Below are positions 26,024-35,393 of a stretch of DNA of 64,000 nt, piece by piece (position 1 is the stretch's first letter; each line of letters starts with the position of its first letter). The position numbers were made by a program, and so were the translations under genes. Source of the stretch: Mycobacterium mantenii (GTDB taxonomy: Bacteria; Actinomycetota; Actinomycetes; Mycobacteriales; Mycobacteriaceae); NCBI RefSeq assembly GCF_010731775.1, contig NZ_AP022590.1:6076001-6140000 (forward strand), given 5' to 3'. The notes below the pieces were generated by a model that ran no database searches, had not been told where the DNA came from, and saw nothing but the letters and a program-made list of their open reading frames with translations.

Positions 26024-27304
26024 ATGAAGATCGCATCCGTCATCGCCCGCCAACTGCTGGACTGCAAAGCCCGGCCCCTGCTCGAGGTCGAAATCACTAC
26101 GGATACCGGCTATGTGGGCCGCGGCGCGTCGCCGACCGGCTGTTCGGTGGGTTCTCACGAGGCGTTCGTGCTGCGGGATGGGGATCGAAGCCAATACAAC
26201 GGCCTGAGCGTCCACCGCGCGATCGCGGCGGTGACCGACGAGATCGCGCCGGTTCTCATCGGCGCGGAGTTCGACGATCCGCGGTCCCTGGACCGGGTCA
26301 TGATCGAACTCGACGGTACGCCGGACAAGCACCGCCTCGGCGGTAACGCGATCTATTCCACGTCGGTCGCGCTGCTGCGTGCGGCGGCCGCCGCGGCGGG
26401 CACACCCACGTACACCTACGTCGGCGCATTGCTCGGCCTGAAACCACCGACCACCGTCCCGGTGCCCAGCTTCAACATGATCAACGGTGGTCACTACGGC
26501 GACGTCTGTCAGACGTTCAGCGAGTTCCTCGTCGTGCCGTACGCCGCGGACTCGATCGAATCCGCGGTCGAAAAGGGCGTGAGTTTGTTCGAGACGCTCG
26601 GCGAGGTGCTCGCCGAACGGCTCGGCCGCGCACCGATGCTGGCGTCGTCGTACGGATACATCGCGCCGTCCAGCGACCCGCGTGTCGTCATGGAGGTGCT
26701 GGCCGAGGCCGTCGGGCGCGCCGGCTGCGCCGACATCATGGCGTTCGCACTGGACTGCGCGTCGAGTGAGGTCTACGACAACGGCTCTGCCACATACGCA
26801 TTCAACGGTACGCGGGTGACCGCGGAGGCGATGATCGACTATGTTCGGGGCCTCTGTGGTGAGTTCCCGATGCTGTTCGTCGAAGACCTGCTGGACGGGG
26901 ATGACTGGGCCGGGTTCGCCAAGGCGGTGCAGGCGGTGAACCGTTCCATCATCCTGGGAGACGACCTGATCGTCACCAACCGCGCCCGCTTGCAGCGCGC
27001 CGTCGAGGCGTCCGCGGTCGACGGCTTCATCCTGAAACCCAACCAGGTCGGAACCATCGCCGAAGCGCTGGACTGCTTCGAATATGCCATGCGGAACGCC
27101 GTTTTAGCGATCCCGTCGGGCCGCTCGGGCGGCGTCATCGACGATGTGGTGATGGACCTGGCGGTGGGCCTGGGAGCGCCGTTTCAGAAGAACGGCGCAC
27201 CGCGGTCGGGCGAGCGCATCGCGAAACTCAACTTCCTGCTGCGCGCGGCCGAACGCATCCCGGACTGTGCGCTGGCGGACGTGCCCGCACTGGCGAAGTT
27301 CTGA
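26024..27304 (+). CDS. Divergent enolase-superfamily protein (enolase paralogue)
   Basis: The protein has 426 residues from the second of two adjacent ATGs, six bases after GGGAGG. It aligns along true enolase: D244, E287 and D313 (metal), K338 (FILKPNQVGT), K389 (KNGAP), H157 (NGGHYG) and E167 (SEFLV). Departures are marked: the GDEGGFAP loop with the catalytic glutamate is SSYGYIAPS, SHRSGETED is SGRSGGVIDD (histidine lost), and GNPTVEVEV is ARPLLEVEI. It is unlikely to be the glycolytic enzyme. Reactions on phosphonopyruvate- or carboxy-PEP-like substrates are possible but unproven. Confidence 0.85.
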   Translation: MKIASVIARQLLDCKARPLLEVEITTDTGYVGRGASPTGCSVGSHEAFVLRDGDRSQYNGLSVHRAIAAVTDEIAPVLIGAEFDDPRSLDRVMIELDGTPDKHRLGGNAIYSTSVALLRAAAAAAGTPTYTYVGALLGLKPPTTVPVPSFNMINGGHYGDVCQTFSEFLVVPYAADSIESAVEKGVSLFETLGEVLAERLGRAPMLASSYGYIAPSSDPRVVMEVLAEAVGRAGCADIMAFALDCASSEVYDNGSATYAFNGTRVTAEAMIDYVRGLCGEFPMLFVEDLLDGDDWAGFAKAVQAVNRSIILGDDLIVTNRARLQRAVEASAVDGFILKPNQVGTIAEALDCFEYAMRNAVLAIPSGRSGGVIDDVVMDLAVGLGAPFQKNGAPRSGERIAKLNFLLRAAERIPDCALADVPALAKF

Positions 27305-27316
27305 GCGCGTTCCTAC

Positions 27317-30199
27317 TCAGTGGCCGGCGACCAACGCGAGCTCGGCCGCCAAGGCGGCGCCACACACCGCCAAGACGATCGAAAGCGCCAGCCAATCGGC
27401 CGGTTTCGGCCGAGACGGGATCGCCGAGATCTGTCCGATGCCGCCGCGGGCGGTGATCGCATCGCCCATCTCGTCGGCGCGCCGCAGGGTCACGGTGATG
27501 ACCGCGACGACCACGTCGATCACGTCGGCCGCTGGGCGCCGCACACGCGCCCAGCGCGTCCGCGGCGGCGGCTTGGGCCGCAATCGGCGAGCGGCGAAGA
27601 GCACCCGGAATTCGTCGATGAGCATCGGGAAGGTGCGCAGCGCGAGCGCCAATGCGGCCGCCCAGTCGTCGACCGGGATCCGCAGGGGTCGCAGGAAGCG
27701 GCCCAAAGTGGCTACCGCCGGGGCAATTTGGGCGACATTCGTGGTCCATGACACCAGGGCGCCGAGGGCGAGCAGCACCACCGACAGCGCGGTGAGGCGG
27801 AGAAAGTCCAGCAGGCCGCCGAAGCCGAGCGTCACGGTGCCCAGCTGGACCCTGGGACTCCCGCCGGCCAATGCCGCGTTGACACCGACGATCGCCAGCA
27901 CGATCCACATCCAGCGCGGCAACGACGGCAGCACACCCCGGGGAATCCGCGCGAGCCGGATTCCTGCCGCCGCCAGCGCGGCCGTAAGTCCGATCGCCAC
28001 CCATCCCGGGAAGAACGTCAACAGCAACGAAATGCCGAACACGACAGACAGTTTGGTTCCGGCCCACAGCTCGTGTATGGGGGAACTGCCCGGGACGGGC
28101 CGCAGCAGCACGACCGGACGCCGACGGCCGGACGCCCCCTTCGCCGGAGCGCCGGCAGGCTCCGGATTGCCTTGCGCCGCAGCGGGTACCGGCTCCAGCG
28201 AACCGTCACGCAGGTGCAGGGTGCGCGGGCACAGTTCCGCAAGCCCGGCGAAGTCGTGCGAAATGACCACCACGGTCAGGCCGTCGTCACGCCGCCGCCG
28301 GGCCAGCAGCTGGACGAGGCCGCGCTGGCTGGCGGCATCCAGCCCCGCCAGCGGCTCGTCGAGGATCAACACCCGCGGCGACCGCGCCAGCAGTCCGGCC
28401 AGCACTACGCGACGCATTTGGCCACCGCTGAGCTGGTCGATGCGCCGCTTCGCCAGCCCGGCATCCAGGCCGACCGCAGCCAGCGCCGCGGTCACGCGGG
28501 CGTGATCGGCGGGTGAAAACCCGCCCGCCGATGCCACTTCCAGGTCGACCCGGCTGCGCATCAATTGCAGCCGGGCCGCCTGGAATTGGAGCGCGACCGC
28601 TCCGACCTGCTCAGCGATCGGGCGCCCGTCGAGCAGGCAGGCGCCGCTCGAAGGCGCGGTCAATCCGGCCATGATCCACGCCAGCGTCGACTTGCCGGAA
28701 CCGTTGCCACCGTGGATCAACAGCCCGTCGCCCTCGTGCACCGCGAAGCTGACATCGCGCAGCGCGGTCTGTGCCCAGGGGGTGCCACCGGCGTATTCGT
28801 GCCCGACGCGGACGAGTTCGAGCACCGGCGCATCGGAGGCGTGGCCGGTCGCCACCGTCGGCGCCGGTGCGGTCGCGCTTCGCACCAGATCGGTGTCGAC
28901 CGACGCCTCGCCGAGATTGATCGCGCGGTCGGCGTATTCGGCCTCGTCGTTGTAGTGGGTGATGTGCACCAGCGCGGTCTGGTGGCGTTCGGTCAGGCCG
29001 GACAGCACGCCGAGCAGCTTCTCCCGGCCCTGCCGGTCGACCATGCTGGTGACCTCGTCGGCGATCAGCAGCGCCGGCTCGCGCGCCAGCGCCGCGGCCA
29101 CGGCCAGCCGCTGCAGTTCTCCGCCGGACAGGCTGCCGGTGTCGCGGTCGGCCAGTGCGGCCAGCCCAACCTCGCCGAGCAGCCGGGGAATGTCGGTGGT
29201 CTTGCCGGGCGGCAGACCCCAGACCACGTCGTCGGCGACCCGAGTGCCCAGCACCTGGCTCTCGGGGTGCTGCATGATGACCGCGGTCCCACCGAGTTCA
29301 CCGAGCCCCACCGCCCCGGGACGGTCGACGGTGCCCGATGTCGGTTCGCGGCCGGCCAGGATCAGCATCAGCGTGGTTTTTCCGGAACCGTTGGCGCCGG
29401 TGACCGCGATGTGTTCGCCAGTGCACACGTCCAGGCTCGTCGCGTGCAGCGCGTCGTGGTCGGCGTGCAGGTAGCGCAGGCGCACCTGGTCCAGTCGTAC
29501 CGGGACCGGCCGGACCGGGCCGTTACGGGCCGGCGCGTCCAGCTTGTGCACATCGGGAACCCCGCGTAATCGCTCCAGCACCCGTGACAACGCCCACCAA
29601 CCGGCCAGCGAGGCGCCCACGATGACGAAGACGGAGTACCCGAGGACGAGCCATTGCCAGTAGTGCAGCGCCTCGGCGAAGAACTCCTTGAACTGCTGCG
29701 CTGGGGCGCGCAGCGGGGGCACCCGCGACACGACCGTCGAGGCGCCGTCCACGGTGGCGGCAGCGGTGTGAAAGGCCAGCTGCCGGAACCGGGTCAGGAC
29801 TGTCAGCGCGACGACCATCCCGGCGCCGACGACGACGGCCGCGCCAAAGGACACCGCGATGACGGTGGGTGTGCCGCGGCGGTGGCGTTTGACGGTTCCG
29901 GCCAGCCCTCCGACGTAGGCGCAGAGTGCTATCGCCCACACACCGCTCAGGCCCACGACCAGGAAGCCGATCACGCCGGCGGCGACCGTCCCCGCGATCA
30001 GCACGCGGATCCGGTACCGGTAGGCCAGTAGCCCGGTCGGCACGCTGCCGAGCAGGCCCAGCCCGCCACCGTGCGGAAGGACGACCGCGATGATGGCGAT
30101 CGCCGCACACAGGGCGCCCATCACCGATGCCTGCGCCAGCTCGCCGGGTCGCAGCGATCCAGCCCGCGTTTTCGGCTTCGCAGCGCCGGGCCCCTTCAC
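27317..30199 (-). CDS. Single-chain ECF-type ABC transporter (membrane domain, two ATPases, EcfT)
   Basis: The protein has 960 residues from the GTG at 30199. Residues 20-200 form about six membrane helices, possibly a substrate-binding component. 235-430 is ATPase 1 (GANGSGKTT at 268, LSGGE at 357, Walker B IADEVT near 378-384). 458-670 is ATPase 2 (GGNGSGKST at 497, LSGGQ at 590, LILDEP at 611). After a Pro/Ala linker, 705-960 is EcfT with [13 protein letters not shown] coupling residues (LFAARRLRP) and TARGG. M. tuberculosis, from memory, has the ATPase part and EcfT as two genes (Rv2326c, Rv2325c). It imports a vitamin or metal; the cargo is unknown. Confidence 0.85.
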   Translation of the reverse strand: MKGPGAAKPKTRAGSLRPGELAQASVMGALCAAIAIIAVVLPHGGGLGLLGSVPTGLLAYRYRIRVLIAGTVAAGVIGFLVVGLSGVWAIALCAYVGGLAGTVKRHRRGTPTVIAVSFGAAVVVGAGMVVALTVLTRFRQLAFHTAAATVDGASTVVSRVPPLRAPAQQFKEFFAEALHYWQWLVLGYSVFVIVGASLAGWWALSRVLERLRGVPDVHKLDAPARNGPVRPVPVRLDQVRLRYLHADHDALHATSLDVCTGEHIAVTGANGSGKTTLMLILAGREPTSGTVDRPGAVGLGELGGTAVIMQHPESQVLGTRVADDVVWGLPPGKTTDIPRLLGEVGLAALADRDTGSLSGGELQRLAVAAALAREPALLIADEVTSMVDRQGREKLLGVLSGLTERHQTALVHITHYNDEAEYADRAINLGEASVDTDLVRSATAPAPTVATGHASDAPVLELVRVGHEYAGGTPWAQTALRDVSFAVHEGDGLLIHGGNGSGKSTLAWIMAGLTAPSSGACLLDGRPIAEQVGAVALQFQAARLQLMRSRVDLEVASAGGFSPADHARVTAALAAVGLDAGLAKRRIDQLSGGQMRRVVLAGLLARSPRVLILDEPLAGLDAASQRGLVQLLARRRRDDGLTVVVISHDFAGLAELCPRTLHLRDGSLEPVPAAAQGNPEPAGAPAKGASGRRRPVVLLRPVPGSSPIHELWAGTKLSVVFGISLLLTFFPGWVAIGLTAALAAAGIRLARIPRGVLPSLPRWMWIVLAIVGVNAALAGGSPRVQLGTVTLGFGGLLDFLRLTALSVVLLALGALVSWTTNVAQIAPAVATLGRFLRPLRIPVDDWAAALALALRTFPMLIDEFRVLFAARRLRPKPPPRTRWARVRRPAADVIDVVVAVITVTLRRADEMGDAITARGGIGQISAIPSRPKPADWLALSIVLAVCGAALAAELALVAGH

Positions 30200-30246
30200 G
30201 CCACGATTATGCCCGTCGTCGGCGGCGGCGCCCTTTGGCTCTCTTA

Positions 30247-31074
30247 TCAGATCTTCAGGTAGCCCTTGTCGGCGGGAATTTGCGCCGCCGTCACGAGCGA
30301 GGACGCGTCGCTGGCGAGCCAGAGAACGATGTCGGAAACCAGGTTCGGATCGGCGAGTGAGTCGGTGGGTAGTGCGCCGGGGGAGAAGCTGTGAATGTAG
30401 GTCTGGTTGTCGGCGAACAGTTGCCACATCGAGGGGTCGTTGCCCATCGGGGTGTCGGTGCCGTACGGGTGTACCGAGTTGACCCGGATGCCATATCCGC
30501 CGAGTTCCACCGCCAGCGAGTTCGTCAGCCCGACCACGCCGAACTTACTGGCGCAGTAATGACCGCAACCCGGTACGGCCTTCACGCCGGCGGCGGAGCT
30601 GATGGTGATGATCGAGCCGCCGTTACCCGCCTGAATCATCTCGGGCACAGTGGCTTTGATGGTGTTCCAGACGCCGGTCAGGTTGGTGTCGAGGACGTCT
30701 TGCCATTGCTGAGCCGAAATCTCCCACAGCCGGCCCCAATTCAGCACGCCGGCGTTGGCGACGACGATGTCCAGGCGGCCGAACTGGGTGATGGCTTCGT
30801 CGACGACCCGCTGTTGCCCCGCGGCGTCGCGGACATCGACCTGCGCCGCCAGCATCTTGCGGCCTTCGCTTTCCACCAGGCTCGTCGTTTCAGCCAGGTC
30901 CTCCGGCGTCGAGGCCGGGTAGCCGTTATTCACCGCCACCGGGCCGCACGCGTCGATGGCGACGATGTCGGCCCCGGCTCGGGCCAGCCGCACGCAATGC
31001 GAACGGCCTTGTCCGCGCGCGGCACCGGTGACGAACGCGACCCGTCCGGCCAGGGGTGTGTCGTTGTCGCTCAT
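30247..31074 (-). CDS. Mycofactocin-type short-chain dehydrogenase
   Basis: The 275-residue protein begins [20 protein letters not shown], with the long insertion [20 protein letters not shown] after the Rossmann strand that is typical of mycofactocin-coupled SDRs (carveol dehydrogenase-like), which hold NADH tightly and need mycofactocin as external acceptor. The catalytic serine is in ITISSAAG and Tyr/Lys in [16 protein letters not shown] follows. It oxidises a secondary alcohol. It lies 115 bases after mmpL on the same strand. Confidence 0.9.
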   Translation of the reverse strand: MSDNDTPLAGRVAFVTGAARGQGRSHCVRLARAGADIVAIDACGPVAVNNGYPASTPEDLAETTSLVESEGRKMLAAQVDVRDAAGQQRVVDEAITQFGRLDIVVANAGVLNWGRLWEISAQQWQDVLDTNLTGVWNTIKATVPEMIQAGNGGSIITISSAAGVKAVPGCGHYCASKFGVVGLTNSLAVELGGYGIRVNSVHPYGTDTPMGNDPSMWQLFADNQTYIHSFSPGALPTDSLADPNLVSDIVLWLASDASSLVTAAQIPADKGYLKI

Positions 31075-31189
31075 ACGATCTGGGCCTCCCGCATCGGGGT
31101 CGCGGTGGTGGATGCGGCGGCCCGGAAGAAGTCGTAGTCGGACACTAGCGAGATGTGTTCGATCTGGTCAACGATTCGTCACATGCGGG

Positions 31190-34018
31190 CTAGCGCTGCG
31201 GCAGCGGGCGGGGACGCACCAGCGTCGGCCACCAGAACCACGGCCCCAGGATCCGCAGGATGGACGGCACGACGAACGACCGCACGATCAGCGTGTCGAG
31301 CAGCAGGCCGATGCACACGGTGGAACCCACCTGGCCGATCGTTCTCAGATCGCTGGTGAGCATGGCCAGCATGGTGAAAGCAAACACCAGACCCGCCGAC
31401 GTCACCACGCCGCCGGTGCTGCCGAGCGCGCGGATGAGACCGGTGTGAATCCCGCCGTGCAGTTCCTCTTTGACCCGGTTGATCAGCAGCAGGTTGTAGT
31501 CCGACCCGACGGCCACCAGGATGATGAACGTCAGCGGTAGGACGAGCCAATGCAGGTGCAGGCCGACGAGGTGCTGCCAGAACAGGATGGAAAGGCCGAA
31601 CGCCCCGGCGTAGGAGAAGGCCACGGTGCCCGGAATCACCAACGCCGCCACCAGACTTCGCGTGATGAACAACATGATCAAGAAGATCAGCACGAAGGCC
31701 GCGATCGCCGCGATCAGCAGATCCGACACTGCGTATTGCTTGATGTCTTTGTCGTTGGACCCCGAACCGCCGATGTAGACCCGGGCGCCGGCCAGCGACG
31801 TCTCTTTCAGGATCGTCTTGATCGCGTCGGGGAACTGTTCGACATGTTCCACCCCTTCGGGGCCCATCGCGTCGCCCTCGTGGGTGACGATGAAGCGGGC
31901 CGCCTTGCCGTCCGGCGACATCATCAGCTTCATGCCCGCCTTGAGGTCTTCATTGTCGAAGGCCTCGTGCGGGATGTAGAAGAAGTCGTCGCTGCGGGAC
32001 TTGTCGAAGTCGTTGCCGACGTTGATCGAATCATCGAATGTCTGCTCGGTCTGAATGGACTGCAGATCCGCCGACCCGTAACTGTTGACCAACTTCGACT
32101 GCAGGGCTTCGGTGTCGTCGGCGGTAGCCTTGAGCTGGGCGATGATCTGCGGGAAAGCTTGATCCACCTCCGCGAGCGAGATTCTGGCTTTCGTGATGTC
32201 CTCGGCGAGGTGGTCGATGTGGTCGATCGTGTCCCACAGTGATCGGAACGCCCAGCAGATGGGGATGTCGAAACAGTGCTTCTCCCAATAGAAGTAGCTC
32301 TTGATCGGGCGGAAGAAATCGTCGAGGTTCGAGACTTCCTCGTTCATCTCTTGGCTGACCCGTTCCAGGTCCTCAACGGTGAGCACCGTCTGGTGCAGCT
32401 CGTCGGACACCTTCTGGAAGAAGCCGATCTCCTTGCGCAGGACCGCGACCGAGTGCGCCTGGATCTCGGCCTGCGCATCGGTGTTGGAGTTCTGCTCCCT
32501 GTTGAACGGGAGTTGTTGACCATTGCCGCTACCCTGCGTGGTGAACAGATAGGGAATGCTGGCGTGCTCGAGCGCCCGGCCCAGCGGCCGCGTCATCCCC
32601 TGCACCATCGCCACACCGTGCAGGCGGATCAGCGCCCTGGCGACCCGGTCCAGCGAGATGAAGTCGGCCGAGTTGCGCATGTCGTGGTCGGTCTCGACCA
32701 TCAGCATCTCGGAGAACAGCTTGCTCTTGGGGAAGTGCCGGTCGGCGGCCTGAAAACCCAAATTAGCTGGCGCACTGGCCGGTTGGTATTGCCTGTCGTC
32801 GTAGTTCTGCCGGTAGCTCGGCACGAAGATCGCCCCGAGCATGACGACGGCGGAACTGGCCACCAAAATCGGCACCGGCCAGCGCACCACGCTCGCCCCG
32901 ATCCGCCGGTACAGACGCCCGTGCACGTTGGTCCTCGGGTCGAACATCCCGAAGAGGCTGCCGACGGTCAACACCGCCGGGCCCAACGTCATGGCCGCCG
33001 CGATGGTGAACAACATGGTGATCGCCACGGCCGGCCCCATGGTGTGGAAGTAGTTCAGCCGCGCGAATGTCAAGCAGTAGCACGCGCCGGCGATCGTCAG
33101 CCCAGACCCAATGATGATGGGCGCCACGCCCTTGTAGGCGATGTAGAAACTGTCCTCCCGGCTTTCGCCGGCCTGTCGCGCCTCGTGATATCGGCCCATC
33201 AAGAAAATGCCGTAGTCCGTCCCCGCCCCGAGGGTCAGCGCGATGACGATGTTCACCGCGAACGACGACAGTTCGATGTACCCGTAATGCCCCAGGGTCG
33301 AGACAACGCCCTTGGCGACAAGCATTTCGATGAGGACGCCGAGCAAGGGCACCAGCAGCGTCGAGGGGGTCCGGTATACCAGCAGCAGCATCACGACGAT
33401 GAGGCAGATCGTGACGATCGTGACGTTGTTCAGGCTCGCATTCGCGATGCTCAACGTGTCGGAGGCCAGCGGAGCCGCGCCGCTGACATACACCTTGAGC
33501 CCGGGTGGTGGCGTGTCCTTCTTGATGACGTCGCGGACGGCGTCGACGGACTGGTTGGCTTCAATCTGGCCGATGTCACCGGCGAGACGCAACAGCACGT
33601 AAGTGCACTTGCCATCGACGCTTTGCGCCCCCGCCGCGGTGAACGGTTTGCCCCACAGATCCATCACGTATTGCACGTGCTTGGTGTCGTTCTGGAGGCG
33701 GCGCATCAAATCGTCGTAGTACCGGTGGTCCTGGTCTCCCAGCTTCCGGTTCGCCTCAAACACCACCATGGTCAAGTTGGTCGAGTTGGATTCGTGAAAC
33801 TTTTCGCCGATGTGCAGCAGCGCGCGTTGCGAGGGCGCGTAGTGCGGGACCATTGGCCCGGCGAGCTCTTCCGCGACCCGTTCCACTTGGGGCATAAAGG
33901 TATTCGTGGTGACCGCGAGGAGGCCCCAGAAAAAGATGATCGGTATCGCCAGCGCGCGGACCATCTTTGGGATGAGGGGACGTTTGACCCGGGGCTCGTC
34001 GAGGCGGTGTTCGGTCAT
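31190..34018 (-). CDS. MmpL-family RND transporter
   Basis: The protein has 942 residues from the ATG at 34018, which overlaps the mmpS stop as ATGA. Twelve membrane helices form two RND halves, with LTLGAGTDYGIFLMGRYHEAR in the first and ILVAVGSDYNLLLINRVKEE in the second (the conserved GTDY/GSDY proton-relay segments). Large periplasmic loops include a coiled-coil-like stretch near 470-560. With its MmpS it resembles the MmpS4/L4-MmpS5/L5 class that exports siderophores, lipids or drugs. Confidence 0.94.
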   Translation of the reverse strand: MTEHRLDEPRVKRPLIPKMVRALAIPIIFFWGLLAVTTNTFMPQVERVAEELAGPMVPHYAPSQRALLHIGEKFHESNSTNLTMVVFEANRKLGDQDHRYYDDLMRRLQNDTKHVQYVMDLWGKPFTAAGAQSVDGKCTYVLLRLAGDIGQIEANQSVDAVRDVIKKDTPPPGLKVYVSGAAPLASDTLSIANASLNNVTIVTICLIVVMLLLVYRTPSTLLVPLLGVLIEMLVAKGVVSTLGHYGYIELSSFAVNIVIALTLGAGTDYGIFLMGRYHEARQAGESREDSFYIAYKGVAPIIIGSGLTIAGACYCLTFARLNYFHTMGPAVAITMLFTIAAAMTLGPAVLTVGSLFGMFDPRTNVHGRLYRRIGASVVRWPVPILVASSAVVMLGAIFVPSYRQNYDDRQYQPASAPANLGFQAADRHFPKSKLFSEMLMVETDHDMRNSADFISLDRVARALIRLHGVAMVQGMTRPLGRALEHASIPYLFTTQGSGNGQQLPFNREQNSNTDAQAEIQAHSVAVLRKEIGFFQKVSDELHQTVLTVEDLERVSQEMNEEVSNLDDFFRPIKSYFYWEKHCFDIPICWAFRSLWDTIDHIDHLAEDITKARISLAEVDQAFPQIIAQLKATADDTEALQSKLVNSYGSADLQSIQTEQTFDDSINVGNDFDKSRSDDFFYIPHEAFDNEDLKAGMKLMMSPDGKAARFIVTHEGDAMGPEGVEHVEQFPDAIKTILKETSLAGARVYIGGSGSNDKDIKQYAVSDLLIAAIAAFVLIFLIMLFITRSLVAALVIPGTVAFSYAGAFGLSILFWQHLVGLHLHWLVLPLTFIILVAVGSDYNLLLINRVKEELHGGIHTGLIRALGSTGGVVTSAGLVFAFTMLAMLTSDLRTIGQVGSTVCIGLLLDTLIVRSFVVPSILRILGPWFWWPTLVRPRPLPQR

Positions 34019-34458
34019 GCCGACTTCACCCTGCACTGGACGTCGGCGTCCTGATGGTCACCCGTCTGTTCGTCGCGGATCACCCCGTCCACCAGCATCC
34101 GGCAACCCACCTGACCGCCATGGACGTGCACCGAGATGCTGCCGGACGCCACCGTGAGCGTAGTGGTCTCCGTGTGGGACCACGGCAGCGTCGTGATATC
34201 CACCTGATGCGGGTGGCCGTCGATGTCGACGTACACGAGTTTCCCGCCTTGCCCGGCGGAGCCGAACACCTCGTAGGTGATCCGTTTGATGTTGAACTCC
34301 TCGGGGGCCTGCGGGCCATTGACGGTGATGACCGGCTCCGGTTCGGAGAACTGATGCACCTTGTACATGCACAGCAGGCCCACGCCGACCGCGACGACGG
34401 CGACCAGCGGCATCCAGATTCGCGCCAGGACCGTCCGCCCGACTGAACGAGGGCTCAT
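34015..34458 (-). CDS. MmpS-family membrane accessory protein
   Basis: The 147-residue protein has one N-terminal membrane helix (LVAVVAVGVGLLCMY) and a periplasmic beta domain. KRITYEVFGSAGQGGKLVYVDIDG is the MmpS signature, and two cysteines (VGCRML, VQCRV) probably form a disulfide. MmpS proteins assist the cognate MmpL in export; the 4-base overlap with mmpL supports stoichiometric production. Confidence 0.93.
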   Translation of the reverse strand: MSPRSVGRTVLARIWMPLVAVVAVGVGLLCMYKVHQFSEPEPVITVNGPQAPEEFNIKRITYEVFGSAGQGGKLVYVDIDGHPHQVDITTLPWSHTETTTLTVASGSISVHVHGGQVGCRMLVDGVIRDEQTGDHQDADVQCRVKSA

Positions 34459-34541
34459 TCGATTACCTCTCGCGACCCGGTCCGGACATCCTGTCTTTGC
34501 CCCCCGCTCTTGCCCCCGTGCCCGTCAAATAGTAGACGGTC

Positions 34542-34562
34542 ATGTGCCCAATGGCCATATGA
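34542..34562. promoter_or_regulatory. Palindromic operator candidate upstream of mmpS
   Basis: A 21-bp imperfect palindrome, CATGTGCCCA around a central A and then TGGCCATATG, has 8 of 10 matched pairs. It is 84 bases before the mmpS start in a spacer that is otherwise GC-rich. TetR- or MarR-type repressors control many mmpSL pairs; no regulator gene is next to this one. Confidence 0.45.
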
Positions 34563-34665
34563 TCGTGCAAAGACCAGGAACATCGCAAACCGAGGGCGAC
34601 CGGAAGGGGCCCGCCGGCCTAACCGGCCGCCGGTGACCGCACCGGATGCCCCGTCTCATCGCCCC

Positions 34666-35091
34666 TCAGGACACCTTCTTCAGCTGCCGCTTCAACCGTG
34701 CGCTACGGCGAATCTGAATGGCCAGGTTCGTCGAGGTCAACATTGGGATCACCCCGAGGAATGTCCGCTCGGAAGGCGTCGCTCCATGTAAGTGGTAGAG
34801 GCTGCCGAAGACGAAGAAGCAGCCCAACATGAACAGAGCGCCGGGAATGCAAAGGGTCATCAACGAACCACGGTCGGCGACGACTTGCTTCGCGTAGGCC
34901 AACTCCTCCTGTGACATCGGTTCGCGTTTGCGCACCTTATGCACGACCGCTTTGGCGCTCCCGATACCCTCGCTGATCGGAGCAGTCGTTCGGCGCTCCA
35001 AACGATTTACGTACACGGCTGCGACGGCGGCCAGCATCAACGCCAGCGCAAGGCTCAGTAGGGTCAGCAGGCCATATAAGTACAAACTCAT
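34666..35091 (-). CDS. Membrane protein of unknown function
   Basis: The protein has 141 residues from the ATG at 35091; the longer open frame crosses the next gene and is not credible. Helices at about 3-28 and 78-102 flank a basic cytoplasmic segment (GSAKAVVHKVRKREPMSQEE), and a third weak hydrophobic stretch precedes a basic C-terminus (RRSARLKRQLKKVS). No family was recognised. It forms a same-strand group with the 61-residue and 495-residue genes upstream. Confidence 0.7.
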   Translation of the reverse strand: MSLYLYGLLTLLSLALALMLAAVAAVYVNRLERRTTAPISEGIGSAKAVVHKVRKREPMSQEELAYAKQVVADRGSLMTLCIPGALFMLGCFFVFGSLYHLHGATPSERTFLGVIPMLTSTNLAIQIRRSARLKRQLKKVS

Positions 35092-35165
35092 ATCCAGTCC
35101 TTGCTCTGCCGTGGGGATTACCGAAGGCTCGCGCAGAACGCTACCGCAAGGATTGCGACCGGGCT

Positions 35166-35351
35166 TCAGTGCTTTCCGGAGTCCTGGCCCTTGATCACAT
35201 CGCGGACGATCAACCCGAGCAAGACGATCAGGCCGAGCGGCACCAGCAGCTTGAAGACGATTGACGCGTGGCTGTACAGCAAGCCGTAGGCGACCGCTCC
35301 GATCACCACCATCACGAGCAGGATGGCGCGATTGATCTTGTCTGTACTCAT
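35166..35351 (-). CDS. Small two-helix membrane protein
   Basis: The 61-residue protein has two hydrophobic helices (AILLVMVVIGAVAYGLLY and FKLLVPLGLIVLLGLIV) and a charged tail (RDVIKGQDSGKH). The ribosome binding site is weak, but codon third positions are GC-rich. It lies 42 bases after the 495-residue gene and 74 before the 141-residue gene, all on the minus strand. No function can be assigned. Confidence 0.65.
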   Translation of the reverse strand: MSTDKINRAILLVMVVIGAVAYGLLYSHASIVFKLLVPLGLIVLLGLIVRDVIKGQDSGKH

Positions 35352-35393
35352 TGAAGGAACCTAACTTCTCGATCGGCGTGGCGTCGCAAGACG

